Below are positions 9,254-17,576 of a DNA stretch of 47,028 nt, one piece after another; within the stretch, counting starts at the first letter, position 1; every line of letters begins with the position of its first letter. The stretch covers positions 1-47,028 of the forward strand of contig CAYRGG010000031.1 in assembly GCA_964423745.1 (NCBI GenBank), written 5' to 3'. The notes beneath the pieces were generated by a model. That model was not told the origin of the DNA and did not search any database. It saw nothing but the letters and a program-made list of their open reading frames with translations. The position numbers and the translations under genes were made by a program. The stretch is from CAYRGG01 sp964423745. GTDB lineage: Bacteria; Pseudomonadota; Gammaproteobacteria; Competibacterales; Competibacteraceae.

Positions 9254-10975
9254 TTAATCCTCGTTTGCAATCCAATGCTTAATCACCTGCACGGTCCGTT
9301 TGGGATCTTCCGCCACCAAGGCCCGGGCAAGTTTAATATGTTTGTCGAGTTCCTGAAGCGAACTTCCTAGTCGAGGCATACCACTGCCGCCGGTGAGCTC
9401 TACCCGATCTTCTTCTAGCAAACCTTCCAAGGCGTGATCCTCGAGCTGCGGTAATTCAGATGTGGATTTGTCAGATTTTCTTGTACCCTGTTTTTCTCCC
9501 ACACGATCCATAGCCGTCAACAGACGCCGTACTAAGGGTCGCACCACCATCAGCAGCACCAGCAAGGCCAATAAACCTATTACGGCCCATTTGACTAATT
9601 CGAGAAACCAAACTTCTTGCCAGAAAGGTAAGGGATTTTCCGCAAAGGGGGAAGCCGCAAAGGTGGCGTTCACGACGTTGACCGTATCACCCCGATCCCC
9701 ATTAAAACCCACCGCATCTTTGACTAAGGCCGTCATCCGCTCCAGTTCTTCGGGGGTTAAAGGCGTCCTTGTAAACGTGCCTGCAGCGTCTGCGACCATG
9801 CGATCATCCAACACCACGGCGACCGAGAGGCGTTGTACCTGCCCCGGCGCATTGCGGGTATGACTGATGCGTTTGTCCAGTTCATAATTACGCGTGAGCT
9901 CTTTACGTTGACGTTGCATCTGATTAGGGTTGTTTTGCGGGTTATTGGCATTGTCAGCCTGCTCTGCTGCTTGCTCAGGCACGGTGGCCGCGCCCGGCGG
10001 TTGATTAGTCAAGGCGCCTGGGATACCGATAGGTTGTCCCCGCCCATTGGTTTCCTCCAAAACCCGTTCGCTACGCATCATGCCTGGCGGTTGTTTGGGG
10101 TCGTAACGTTCGGCTGTTTCCTCTGAAACCGTGAAATCCACGTCTAGAGACACCTGAGCCCGTACCCGTCCCATCCCCAAAATAGGCGTCAGAATATCCT
10201 CAATGCGCTGGGTATAGCGATCTTCCAGACGGCGAGTATAATCCAGTTGATCTAGGCTTAAACCGAGACCGCTATCGCGCTTGGAATGGGTCAACAGATT
10301 ACCCGCCTGATCGATTACCGAGACTTGGTCAGCGCTCAGCTTAGGCACACTGGAGGAAACCAAATGTACGATAGCGGCCACCTGTCCTTTACCTAACACC
10401 CGCCCGGTATGCAGCTGTACTAATACGGAGGCGGTGGGTGCTTGACGGTTGCGTACAAAGACCGTTTCCTTGGGCAAGGCTAGATGAACCCGTGCATTTT
10501 TGACCGCGCCTATACTCATGATGGAATGGGCCAACTCTCCTTCTAAGGCTCGCTGATAGCGGGCATTTTCCATGAATTGACTGACGCCGAAACCGCTCTT
10601 TTGATCGAGCATTTCAAAACCATCGACAGTTCCTTGAGGCAAACCCTGGCTTGCCAGCTTTAAACGGGCTTCATGGACTTGACTGGCAGGCACCAACAAA
10701 GTCCCCGTCTGCTGATCGATTTGAAAGGGAATCTGATGCTGCTGGAGGGCTTCCATCACCTCGCCGCCATCCGCTTCCGATAAACCCCGATAGAGGGGTT
10801 GATAGGATTCTGAAACCGTCCATAGAAAAAGCATGGCGATCAGCGCAAGAATGGCAGCCGCACCCACCATCAGTCCGATTTGTTGCGGGCCTGGTCTACG
10901 CAATTTATCCAACTGAGCACGCCAATCAAAGCGGGGTTGCTCGGGTGGGGTTTGTTGACTCACTTCCTCGGTCAC
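9254..10975 (-). CDS. fliF: Flagellar MS-ring protein FliF
   Basis: The product is 573 aa with a membrane segment near residues 35-55 (GAAAILALIAMLFLW) and another near 455-480 (WAVIGLLALLVLLMVVRPL). Between them are the periplasmic ring-building domains, including PLYRGLSEADGGEVMEAL and the SRVHLALPKE-type motif seen here as ARVHLALPKETVFVR. The cytoplasmic tail ends with WIANED, as in other FliF proteins that bind FliG. The start codon is GTG with an AAGGA about ten bases upstream. The spacer to fliE is about 50 bp and shows no promoter I can recognise. Confidence 0.96.
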   Translation of the reverse strand: MTEEVSQQTPPEQPRFDWRAQLDKLRRPGPQQIGLMVGAAAILALIAMLFLWTVSESYQPLYRGLSEADGGEVMEALQQHQIPFQIDQQTGTLLVPASQVHEARLKLASQGLPQGTVDGFEMLDQKSGFGVSQFMENARYQRALEGELAHSIMSIGAVKNARVHLALPKETVFVRNRQAPTASVLVQLHTGRVLGKGQVAAIVHLVSSSVPKLSADQVSVIDQAGNLLTHSKRDSGLGLSLDQLDYTRRLEDRYTQRIEDILTPILGMGRVRAQVSLDVDFTVSEETAERYDPKQPPGMMRSERVLEETNGRGQPIGIPGALTNQPPGAATVPEQAAEQADNANNPQNNPNQMQRQRKELTRNYELDKRISHTRNAPGQVQRLSVAVVLDDRMVADAAGTFTRTPLTPEELERMTALVKDAVGFNGDRGDTVNVVNATFAASPFAENPLPFWQEVWFLELVKWAVIGLLALLVLLMVVRPLVRRLLTAMDRVGEKQGTRKSDKSTSELPQLEDHALEGLLEEDRVELTGGSGMPRLGSSLQELDKHIKLARALVAEDPKRTVQVIKHWIANED

Positions 10976-11024
10976 AATGGGTTATCCTTGCTAAACAGGC
11001 ATATTATTTAAGAACCCAAGTTTT

Positions 11025-11342
11025 TTAAATGGGCATATTCATGATGTCTTGGTAAGCGTTTACCAGTTTATTACGCACCTGCAAAACAGCTTGAAAAGCC
11101 AACCGTGATTTTTGCGAACTAATCATCACATCGGTCAATTCAACCCTGTCATCACCCATTTGAAAGGCGTTGGCTAACTCGCCGGATTTTTTTTGGGCGT
11201 TGTTGGCATCTTGTAAAAGACCTTTGAAAACGTTAGCGAAGTCTCCTGTTTCCCCATTTGACTCGGTATTGACCTCGCTGCGAGCAAGGGTTTTCATCCG
11301 CTGCATTTCGCCCAGCAGGCGAGTCGCTGTTAGATCACTCAT
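11025..11342 (-). CDS. fliE: Flagellar hook-basal body complex protein FliE
   Basis: The product is 105 aa, the normal length. The C-terminal half carries the family signature: GDDRVELTDVMISSQKSRLAFQ and VRNKLVNAYQDIMNMPI. FliE joins the MS ring to the proximal rod and is the first exported rod component. It is the first gene of the fliEFGHIJK operon, and a sigma-54-type promoter lies about 130 bp upstream. Confidence 0.95.
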   Translation of the reverse strand: MSDLTATRLLGEMQRMKTLARSEVNTESNGETGDFANVFKGLLQDANNAQKKSGELANAFQMGDDRVELTDVMISSQKSRLAFQAVLQVRNKLVNAYQDIMNMPI

Positions 11343-11435
11343 GAAATAATCCTAAAAGTTGATTCGCTGTGTTTCGCAAAAAGAATAGGTTTGACTGGTG
11401 TTTTGGCCATAACAACCTATTTATGGCAAAAGATA

Positions 11436-11451
11436 GTCCCCACCCTTGGGG
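11436..11451. other. Small hairpin in the fliE leader
   Basis: The sequence TCCCCA-CCCT-TGGGGA forms a six-base-pair stem with a four-base loop. It would be near the 5' end of the transcript from the sigma-54-type promoter at 11472-11487. There is no T-run after it on either strand, so it is not an obvious terminator; it could stabilise the 5' end (inference). Confidence 0.35.
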
Positions 11452-11471
11452 ATCTACGATAGCTTTGATTT

Positions 11472-11487
11472 TGCAAGAAGCGTACCT
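11472..11487 (-). promoter_or_regulatory. Probable sigma-54 promoter for fliE operon
   Basis: The minus strand reads AGGTACGCTTCTTGCA. Compared with TGGCACG-N4-TTGCA it keeps the invariant -24 GG and -12 GC at the exact ten-base spacing and all of TTGCA, with two mismatches in the -24 box. Transcription would begin near 11461. FleQ, encoded immediately upstream, is a sigma-54 activator that controls fliE operons in pseudomonads, which makes it the likely activator here. Confidence 0.7.
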
Positions 11488-11587
11488 TTTCTAAAAAATT
11501 AGAAAAAGCATTTAAAATCTAAAACTTATATTTATAGGAGAGGGTCACTAATTTGACGTCGAGAGAATGACACTACTAAAAAAGAGC

Positions 11588-11648
11588 GTGCGCCAACTTA
11601 TTGTCATTTTTCTTCGCGTTTGGTCTGATACTTACCTAGCTTTTCTAC
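11588..11648 (-). pseudogene. Eroded duplicate of the fleQ 3' end
   Basis: This 61-bp block matches 11661-11721, the true end of fleQ, at 47 of 61 positions without gaps and with an offset of 73 bp. Read on the minus strand it encodes VEKLGKYQTKREEK followed by a stop; the FleQ terminus is VEKMRKYQIKRDEE. It lies just downstream of the fleQ stop codon, and no start codon belongs to it. It looks like the remnant of a tandem duplication or of a second regulator gene that was deleted. Confidence 0.7.
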
Positions 11649-11676
11649 AAAAGGATAAGCATGCACCAGTTTATCG

Positions 11677-13110
11677 TCATTCTTCGTCGCGTTTGATTTG
11701 GTACTTACGCATCTTTTCCACTAAGGTGGTGCGTCGCATTTTAAGCAAAGAAGCCGCATGGGCAACCACGCCGTTTGCTTCATCCAGAGCACTTTGGATA
11801 AGCGAGTATTCTAGTTCGTTTAAATACTGTTTCAGATCAATTCCCCCTTCGGGTAAGGCGCCTGAAGAAGGTAATGGGATTGAGGAGGCTTGGGAAACGA
11901 GACTATTTGCTTCATTAGAAGCCGATTTTACGGGTTTGGCAGGAGTATAACCGGCACGGATTTTTGCTGGCAAATCTTCCATGTCCACGACACGGTTGGG
12001 ATAAAGAATGGCCAAACGTTCCATAAGATTAGCCAATTCCCGCACATTGCCTGGCCAACTATAGTGCTGCAAACAATGCATAGCCTCCGGGCTTAAACTT
12101 AAAGTAACGCCTTGCTCACCTTCAACACGCCGTAGTAAATCCTCAATCAACAAAGGCAAATCTTCGATGCGATCCTGTAGATCGGGCATCTCAATGGGAA
12201 AGACATTGAGGCGATAATAAAGATCTTCGCGAAAATCACCGGATTCGATATGTTTTTCTAAATCGCGGTGGGTCGCCGCCACGATACGCACGTCTGCTTT
12301 GATGCTTTTATCGCTACCTACCCGCTCAAAAACCCGCTCTTGTAATACCCGTAGCAATTTAACCTGCATGTGGAGAGGCATATCACCGATTTCATCTAAA
12401 AAAAGCGTACCACCCTGAGCTAACTCAAAGCGACCCTTACGGGCAGAGATAGCGCCTGTAAATGCGCCTTTCTCGTGACCGAATAACTCGCTTTCCAACA
12501 GATTTTCCGGAATCGAGCCACAATTGATAGGTACAAAAGCACCCTTGCTGCGGGAAGAATAATAGTGAATGTTGCGCGCGACTACCTCTTTACCGGTTCC
12601 CGAAGCGCCCAAGATAAGGACTGTAGCTTCAGAAGGGGCAACGCGTTTTATAAGCTCACGGACTTCAGCCGTGGCCGGACTAACGCCCACTAAACTACGA
12701 AATAACTCCGGATTACGCTTGGAGGAGGTAACTTTGTCTCGGGTCTGAGAAACACTCAGCTGGCTCAGAACCTGGTTTAATTGAGGATAACGAAAGGGTT
12801 GCGCGATGCGCGCTTGGCAAAGGGTATCGATTTCTGGAAGTCGATCCGGTGATTGATTGGACTCCTCAATATAGATTATAGGTAAGCGATCATCAGTGTC
12901 ACGAACAGCCTGGAGCAAGTTTTTAGTGGTTGCGTTAGACCCATGATGACTGACAAAGACAACCCGTAGACCACGGGCATTTTCTAAATGTTGTTGCCAC
13001 GCTTCAACGGGCGCCAACACAACATCCCAGTCTTTAACAAATTGCAGCAACGAAGCCAACTCTTTGGCCCGGGCGGAATTGTCATCGATGATAAGCGCCC
13101 ATACTTTCAT
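11677..13110 (-). CDS. fleQ: Flagellar master regulator FleQ, sigma-54-dependent activator
   Basis: The product is 477 aa with the FleQ layout: an N-terminal receiver-like domain (about 1-118, LIIDDNSARAKELA), an AAA+ domain (about 138-375, with Walker A GASGTGKE, ELFGHEKGAFTGA and LFLDEIGDMP) and a C-terminal Fis-type helix-turn-helix (about 430-470, AASLLKMRRTTLVEKMRKYQ). The GAFTGA loop contacts sigma-54. The LFRSLVG segment and the arginine-asparagine of EVVARN, which bind cyclic di-GMP in Pseudomonas FleQ, are both present, so c-di-GMP control is plausible. It is encoded directly ahead of fliE; no fleSR pair is present. The upstream region contains a MITE-like repeat. Confidence 0.93.
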   Translation of the reverse strand: MKVWALIIDDNSARAKELASLLQFVKDWDVVLAPVEAWQQHLENARGLRVVFVSHHGSNATTKNLLQAVRDTDDRLPIIYIEESNQSPDRLPEIDTLCQARIAQPFRYPQLNQVLSQLSVSQTRDKVTSSKRNPELFRSLVGVSPATAEVRELIKRVAPSEATVLILGASGTGKEVVARNIHYYSSRSKGAFVPINCGSIPENLLESELFGHEKGAFTGAISARKGRFELAQGGTLFLDEIGDMPLHMQVKLLRVLQERVFERVGSDKSIKADVRIVAATHRDLEKHIESGDFREDLYYRLNVFPIEMPDLQDRIEDLPLLIEDLLRRVEGEQGVTLSLSPEAMHCLQHYSWPGNVRELANLMERLAILYPNRVVDMEDLPAKIRAGYTPAKPVKSASNEANSLVSQASSIPLPSSGALPEGGIDLKQYLNELEYSLIQSALDEANGVVAHAASLLKMRRTTLVEKMRKYQIKRDEE

Positions 13111-13139
13111 GGATTAGCTGTATCCTGCGTCCCATCTAA

Positions 13140-13301
13140 GAAGCTGTTTCAAAATCGGCTCATGTCCGCTGACTCGGCGTTACAGCACCTTCTCCGCTGC
13201 TCATTTACCTTATGTAAACTGCGCTGCTCGAAGGTGCTGCGCCTTGATTCAAGGTGCTGCGCCTTGATTCAGCGAACGTCGCGAGTTTTTGAAACAGCTT
13301 C
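13140..13301. repeat. MITE-like element, family A, copy 1
   Basis: The element is 162 bp and is bounded by inverted termini GAAGCTGTTTCAAAA and TTTTGAAACAGCTTC, flanked on both sides by TAA, which looks like a 3-bp target duplication. The interior shares long stretches with copies at 22255 and 42711. This copy contains a 20-bp perfect tandem duplication (AAGGTGCTGCGCCTTGATTC at 13231-13250 and 13251-13270). It encodes no protein. It occupies the upstream region of fleQ, 30 bp from the start codon. The rest of 13302-13473 shows nothing I can assign. Confidence 0.85.
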
Positions 13302-13473
13302 TAAATAGGTTTAGCGCTAATGATTGATCATCCATTTTTTGTTTATCTCAATAAAAACTGTATTTTATGTCCTAGCAAAACATTGTTGACGCTACTGCTG
13401 GCTGATATTGCGCCTTTCTGGCATCTAGCTAAAAAATTCTAGGACAAATTTCAAGGGCAGTAGTATTGTATAA

Positions 13474-13710
13474 CTAGCAGAAATCTACTCGTCTAATTTG
13501 ATCCAGCCGTATTTCCAGCTCCGTCCCAGACATGCTGCGAAGTTGCAAATACTCAGCATGATGACGTGTCTGTAGATTCAAGGGTAATAAGGTTTCCAGA
13601 TGCCAAACACCCTGTGGATCACACCAGGTCAAACGAAGTTTTTGGCGATGCATAATCGCCAACTCATAACGACTGTATAAGCTACAATCGATAGGTATGT
13701 AATCACTCAT
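13474..13710 (-). CDS. rof: Rho-binding antiterminator Rof (YaeO family)
   Basis: The product is 78 aa from the ATG at 13710. It opens with SDYIPIDCSLYSRYELA, which parallels the start of E. coli Rof (YaeO), and continues with a beta-rich body ending in ELEIRLDQIRRVDF, matching the Rof ELRLDKI region. Rof binds the RNA-binding domain of the terminator Rho and inhibits termination. An in-frame GTG five codons upstream is an alternative start. It lies 94 bp downstream of the ilvC stop, on the same strand, with no visible terminator between them. Confidence 0.8.
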   Translation of the reverse strand: MSDYIPIDCSLYSRYELAIMHRQKLRLTWCDPQGVWHLETLLPLNLQTRHHAEYLQLRSMSGTELEIRLDQIRRVDFC

Positions 13711-13804
13711 GGGCAAAACACCCACATGCCTATCAATTTCCGCTGTGGTAACAACGTATTGTTATTATTTTTCAAAACAGTCCGCCATCGTAAAAAATCA
13801 ATAC

Positions 13805-14821
13805 TCAATTTTTATTGGTATCCACCAAACGGTTGGCTTTAATCCAAGGCATCATTCCGCGCAGCTTTTCCCCCACCACTTCGATGGAGTGCTCCCGCCC
13901 AAGTCGTCGTTTCGCCTTTAAAGTAGCCGCCCCGGCTTGGTTTTCCAGAATAAACTCACGGGCAAATTCGCCACTTTGGATTTCTTCCAAAATACGCTGC
14001 ATTTCCCACCGAGTCTCTTCCGTAATGATACGAGGACCCCGGGTAAGATCTCCATACTCGGCCGTGTTAGAGATGGAGTAGCGCATATTGGCAATGCCAC
14101 CTTCGTACATTAAATCGACAATCAGTTTAAGTTCATGGAGACATTCGAAGTAGGCCATTTCAGGTGCGTAACCGGCGTCTACCAGGGTCTCGAAGCCTGC
14201 CTGAGCCAATGCCGTGAGCCCGCCACATAAAACCGCTTGCTCACCAAACAAATCGGTTTCTGTTTCTTCACGAAAGGTGGTCTCGATGATACCCGCCCGA
14301 CCAGCGCCAATGGCGACGGCATAAGATAAAGACAGTTCTTTCGCCTGTCCACTAGCGTCCTGATGCACCGCGATCAAACTGGGTACACCACCCCCTTGGG
14401 TATAGGTGGAACGCACCAGATGTCCCGGCCCTTTAGGGGCAATCATAAAAACATCGAGATCTGGACGCGGCGCGATTTGCCCAAAGTGGATGTTAAAACC
14501 ATGGGCAAAGGCCAATGCGCTACCCTGTTTTAAATGGGGCTCTATGTGTTCACGATAAAGCTTAGCTTGGTGTTCATCAGGCGCCAAAATCATCACTAAA
14601 TCAGCACCGGCTACGGCTTGCTCAACAGGGCTGACGGCAATGCCTGCTTGCTCTGCTTTGGCCGCTGAGGTGGAGCCGGGGCGTAAACCCACAACCACCT
14701 TGACGCCTGAGTCTTGCAGATTATTCGCATGGGCATGTCCCTGGGAACCGTAACCGATGACCGCGACTGTCTTGTTTTGGATAAGGGAAATATCCGCATC
14801 TTTATCGTAAAAAATGTTCAT
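13805..14821 (-). CDS. ilvC: Ketol-acid reductoisomerase (NADP+)
   Basis: The product is 338 aa, a class I (short) enzyme. The N-terminal Rossmann motif is VAVIGYGSQGHAHANNL with the NADPH-specific Arg/Ser loop GLRPGS. The C-terminal knotted helical domain contains ETDLFGEQAVLCGG and the acidic metal-binding residues. It isomerises and reduces acetolactate in valine, leucine and isoleucine synthesis. The start chosen is MNIFYDKD; the longer frame running into the ilvH end is not conserved. It is the last gene of an ilvI-ilvH-ilvC operon, 13 bp after ilvH. Confidence 0.97.
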   Translation of the reverse strand: MNIFYDKDADISLIQNKTVAVIGYGSQGHAHANNLQDSGVKVVVGLRPGSTSAAKAEQAGIAVSPVEQAVAGADLVMILAPDEHQAKLYREHIEPHLKQGSALAFAHGFNIHFGQIAPRPDLDVFMIAPKGPGHLVRSTYTQGGGVPSLIAVHQDASGQAKELSLSYAVAIGAGRAGIIETTFREETETDLFGEQAVLCGGLTALAQAGFETLVDAGYAPEMAYFECLHELKLIVDLMYEGGIANMRYSISNTAEYGDLTRGPRIITEETRWEMQRILEEIQSGEFAREFILENQAGAATLKAKRRLGREHSIEVVGEKLRGMMPWIKANRLVDTNKN

Positions 14822-14834
14822 AGTGTTATTTTCT

Positions 14835-15326
14835 CTAGAGATGCAGAGCCTTCTGGCCCCGGGCAATGCCGGTTACACCGGAGCGAACAACCTCCAAAAT
14901 ATTATCCTCGTGTACGGCGCTAATAAATCCGTCAAGCTTTTCCCCGGTGCCGGTAAGCTCGACGGTATAGGTAGTCTCCGTCACATCGATAATTCGGCCT
15001 CGGAAGATGTCGGTTAACCGCTGCATTTCAGCACGTTGTTCACCGTTGGCTTTGACTTTAATGAGCATTAACTCACGCTCGATATGGGTACCCTCGGTAA
15101 GATCGATAAGCTTGACCACGTCTATCAGCTTGTTCAACTGCTTGATGATTTGCTCGATGATCTCATCGGTGCCCGACGTTACCAATGTCATGCGCGACAA
15201 AGAAGGATCTTCCGTAGCCGCCACTGTCAGACACTCAATGTTAAAACCGCGAGCTGAAAATAGATTGGCAACTCGGGACAGAGCACCCGCCTCGTTTTCT
15301 AAAAGGATTGAGATAATATGCCTCAT
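14835..15326 (-). CDS. ilvH: Acetolactate synthase small regulatory subunit
   Basis: The product is 163 aa, the same length as E. coli IlvH. An N-terminal ACT domain (about 1-75) begins RHIISILLENEAGALSRVANLF and includes the glycine-rich GFNIECLTVAATEDPSLSRM segment that binds valine. The C-terminal regulatory domain contains FRGRIIDVT. It activates the catalytic subunit and confers feedback inhibition. It starts 2 bp after the ilvI stop. The symbol ilvN is used for the same family in other species. Confidence 0.95.
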   Translation of the reverse strand: MRHIISILLENEAGALSRVANLFSARGFNIECLTVAATEDPSLSRMTLVTSGTDEIIEQIIKQLNKLIDVVKLIDLTEGTHIERELMLIKVKANGEQRAEMQRLTDIFRGRIIDVTETTYTVELTGTGEKLDGFISAVHEDNILEVVRSGVTGIARGQKALHL

Positions 15327-15328
15327 AC

Positions 15329-17071
15329 TTACACCAAAATCATCCCTTCTTCGTGGGTAGACTTCATCTGGTCGCGACCGGCCAGAAGCATTTCACTCTG
15401 GCCACCACCAGCAGGAATCATAGGAAAAACATTTTCGTCAGGATCGGTTATAAAATCTAGGAAAACCGTGCGATCTTTTGTCGCAAAGGCTTCCCGCAGC
15501 GCCCCTTCCACGTCTGCTGGCCGTTCAATCTGCATCCCCACATGCCCATAGGCTTCGGCTAGTTTTACAAAATCTGGCAAAGCCTCCATATAAGACATGG
15601 AGTAACGCTTCTCATAGAAAAACTCTTGCCACTGGCGCACCATACCCAAGTAACGGTTGTTAAGATTGACCACCTTGACCGGTGTATGGTACTGCAGCAT
15701 GGTAGACAGTTCTTGCAGCATCATCTGAATACTGCCCTCACCGGTGACGCAAACTACCTCTTGATCGGGAAATGCTAATTTAGCGCCCATGGCTGCTGGT
15801 AGCCCAAAACCCATGGTACCCAGCCCGCCGGAGTTGATCCATTGGCGGGGACGATCAAAGTGGTAGTACTGAGCCGCCCACATTTGGTGTTGGCCTACGT
15901 CGGAGGTAATGATGGCTTGACCTTCTGTGACCTCATACAGTTTCTCGATCACAAACTGTGGTTTGATGACGTCGTTACTGTACTCGTACTTTAAAGACTC
16001 AATAGAACGCCACTGATTGATTTGCTGCCACCAGGCGCCAATAGCTTCCTGATCGGGTTTAATACCCTCTTCTTCAATGGCGTTCATCATAGCACGCAGG
16101 ACATTGGGTACAGAGCCCACGATGGGAACATCTACCTTGACATTTTTTGAGATAGAGGAAGGATCGATATCCACATGAATAATGCGCGCTTCTGGACAGA
16201 ATTTTTCTAACGCTCCGGTTACCCGGTCATCAAACCGAGCCCCTATCGCAATCAGCACATCACATTGGTGCATACCCATATTGGCTTCGTAGGTGCCATG
16301 CATCCCCAACATACCGATGAACTGGGCATCCGTGGCAGGATAGGCACCTAACCCCATTAACGTGTTGGTGATGGGAAAGCCCAATAGCCGCGTAAACTCG
16401 GTCAACTCCGCCGAACCCTCACCGAGAATCACGCCACCTCCCGTATAAATCATGGGACGTTTAGCCGCACCGATTAGCTCGACAGCTTTGCGAATCTGGC
16501 CACTATGGCCTTTCAAGGTGGGATTGTAGGAACGCAGGTTAACTTTTTTTGGATAAGTGAATTCAGTCTTGGTGGCAGTCACATCTTTGGGAAGATCGAT
16601 AAGCACAGGACCTGGCCGACCTGTAGAAGCAATATAGAAAGCTTTTTTAACCGTCTCGGCCAGCTTATCCACATCCTTGACTAAAAAGTTATGCTTCACG
16701 CAGGGTCGGGTAATACCCACTGAGTCCACTTCCTGAAAAGCATCGTTGCCGATCAATTTAGTGGGTACTTGGCCAGAAATGACCACCATGGGAATGGAGT
16801 CCATGTAAGCCGTCGCTATGCCAGTGACAGAATTGGTCAGACCTGGACCCGACGTTACCAACACGACGCCTGGTTTGCCGCTGGCGCGGGCATAACCATC
16901 AGCCGCATGGGTAGCTCCTTGTTCGTGACGAACCAAAATATGCTGTACGTCATTTTGACCATGCAAGGCATCGTAAATATGCAACACGGCACCGCCTGGA
17001 TAGCCAAAAACGTACTCAACCCCCTCCTCCTTGAGGCAGCGAACGAAAATCTCGGCACCGGTTAGCTCCAT
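15329..17071 (-). CDS. ilvI: Acetolactate synthase large catalytic subunit
   Basis: The product is 580 aa, a thiamine-diphosphate enzyme with the three-domain layout. The catalytic glutamate is in RHEQGATHAADGYAR near residue 48. The central FAD/nucleotide-binding domain contains GARFDDRVTG. The C-terminal ThDP motif reads TGEGSIQM...NLNNRYLGM, with Glu where E. coli IlvI has Asp (GDG); my recollection is that this variant is common in non-enteric gammaproteobacteria. It makes acetolactate or acetohydroxybutyrate from pyruvate. The start has GAGGAG nine bases upstream. A 20-codon reading frame overlaps the start region. Confidence 0.97.
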   Translation of the reverse strand: MELTGAEIFVRCLKEEGVEYVFGYPGGAVLHIYDALHGQNDVQHILVRHEQGATHAADGYARASGKPGVVLVTSGPGLTNSVTGIATAYMDSIPMVVISGQVPTKLIGNDAFQEVDSVGITRPCVKHNFLVKDVDKLAETVKKAFYIASTGRPGPVLIDLPKDVTATKTEFTYPKKVNLRSYNPTLKGHSGQIRKAVELIGAAKRPMIYTGGGVILGEGSAELTEFTRLLGFPITNTLMGLGAYPATDAQFIGMLGMHGTYEANMGMHQCDVLIAIGARFDDRVTGALEKFCPEARIIHVDIDPSSISKNVKVDVPIVGSVPNVLRAMMNAIEEEGIKPDQEAIGAWWQQINQWRSIESLKYEYSNDVIKPQFVIEKLYEVTEGQAIITSDVGQHQMWAAQYYHFDRPRQWINSGGLGTMGFGLPAAMGAKLAFPDQEVVCVTGEGSIQMMLQELSTMLQYHTPVKVVNLNNRYLGMVRQWQEFFYEKRYSMSYMEALPDFVKLAEAYGHVGMQIERPADVEGALREAFATKDRTVFLDFITDPDENVFPMIPAGGGQSEMLLAGRDQMKSTHEEGMILV

Positions 17072-17124
17072 AGGGCTAAGCTCCTCATGGCAAAGGTTAA
17101 AAATGCGATGATAACTCTGTTCAT
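17062..17124 (-). other. Possible leader peptide overlapping the ilvI start
   Basis: A 20-codon frame on the minus strand begins at an ATG at 17124 (MNRVIIAFL...) and ends at a TAA inside the third and fourth codons of ilvI. Six of 20 codons are Ile, Leu or Val. A ribosome on it would cover the ilvI Shine-Dalgarno. No clear ribosome site precedes it, and no attenuator hairpin with a T-run was found, so it may be chance. Confidence 0.25.
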
Positions 17125-17576
17125 TAGCTCGATTATTGGACCACTAAAGATAATGTTTGATGCAGGGGAAATTTTCAACACAAAGGAAAAACACTTTTTT
17201 TATTTTTAACCCACAAAATAGCAAAAATAGATTTCCTTTGATTCGTATTAGGGCAGATAAAATGGTGTTTAGTTTAACCCAGTCTAGGCACGATAGGAAA
17301 AGTTTTTATCCTTAAAAAAACTAAAGTATACAACAAATACCCAAACTGTAACGCTCCGTTTCCGCCTAAAGCCATGAGGTTATCACCTTAATAGACGTAA
17401 TTTTTAGAAGTTTCCTAACTAAGATTGTCTGCCCGTAGGCTCTGTAACCAACAAACGCTAACCATTCCTCGAACCTCATAGATCAGTTTTGAAACTTGTC
17501 TGGCACATAATTTGCTAAGTTTAATAACTAGATAAGTTCACTGTACTCTTGCGATCGCGATGGAATGGAGATCCCT
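17125..17576. other. Divergent intergenic region ilvI / DUF4124 gene
   Basis: The ~450-bp AT-rich spacer must hold the ilvIHC promoter on the minus strand, though I cannot assign its boxes with confidence. On the plus strand the only clear element is the sigma-54 promoter at 17501-17516. No ORF, tRNA or terminator is recognisable in the rest. Confidence 0.5.
17501..17516 (+). promoter_or_regulatory. Consensus sigma-54 promoter
   Basis: TGGCAC-ATAAT-TTGCT matches the TGGCAC-N5-TTGCW consensus at every specified position, with the invariant GG and GC ten bases apart. Transcription would begin near 17527, giving a ~50-nt leader before the DUF4124 gene. I could not identify an enhancer site for the activator. 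Confidence 0.75.

Noticed and set aside
17125..17500. Attenuator for ilvIHC upstream of the possible leader peptide
   Set aside because: No GC-rich hairpin followed by a T-run is found on the minus strand between the possible leader and ilvI.
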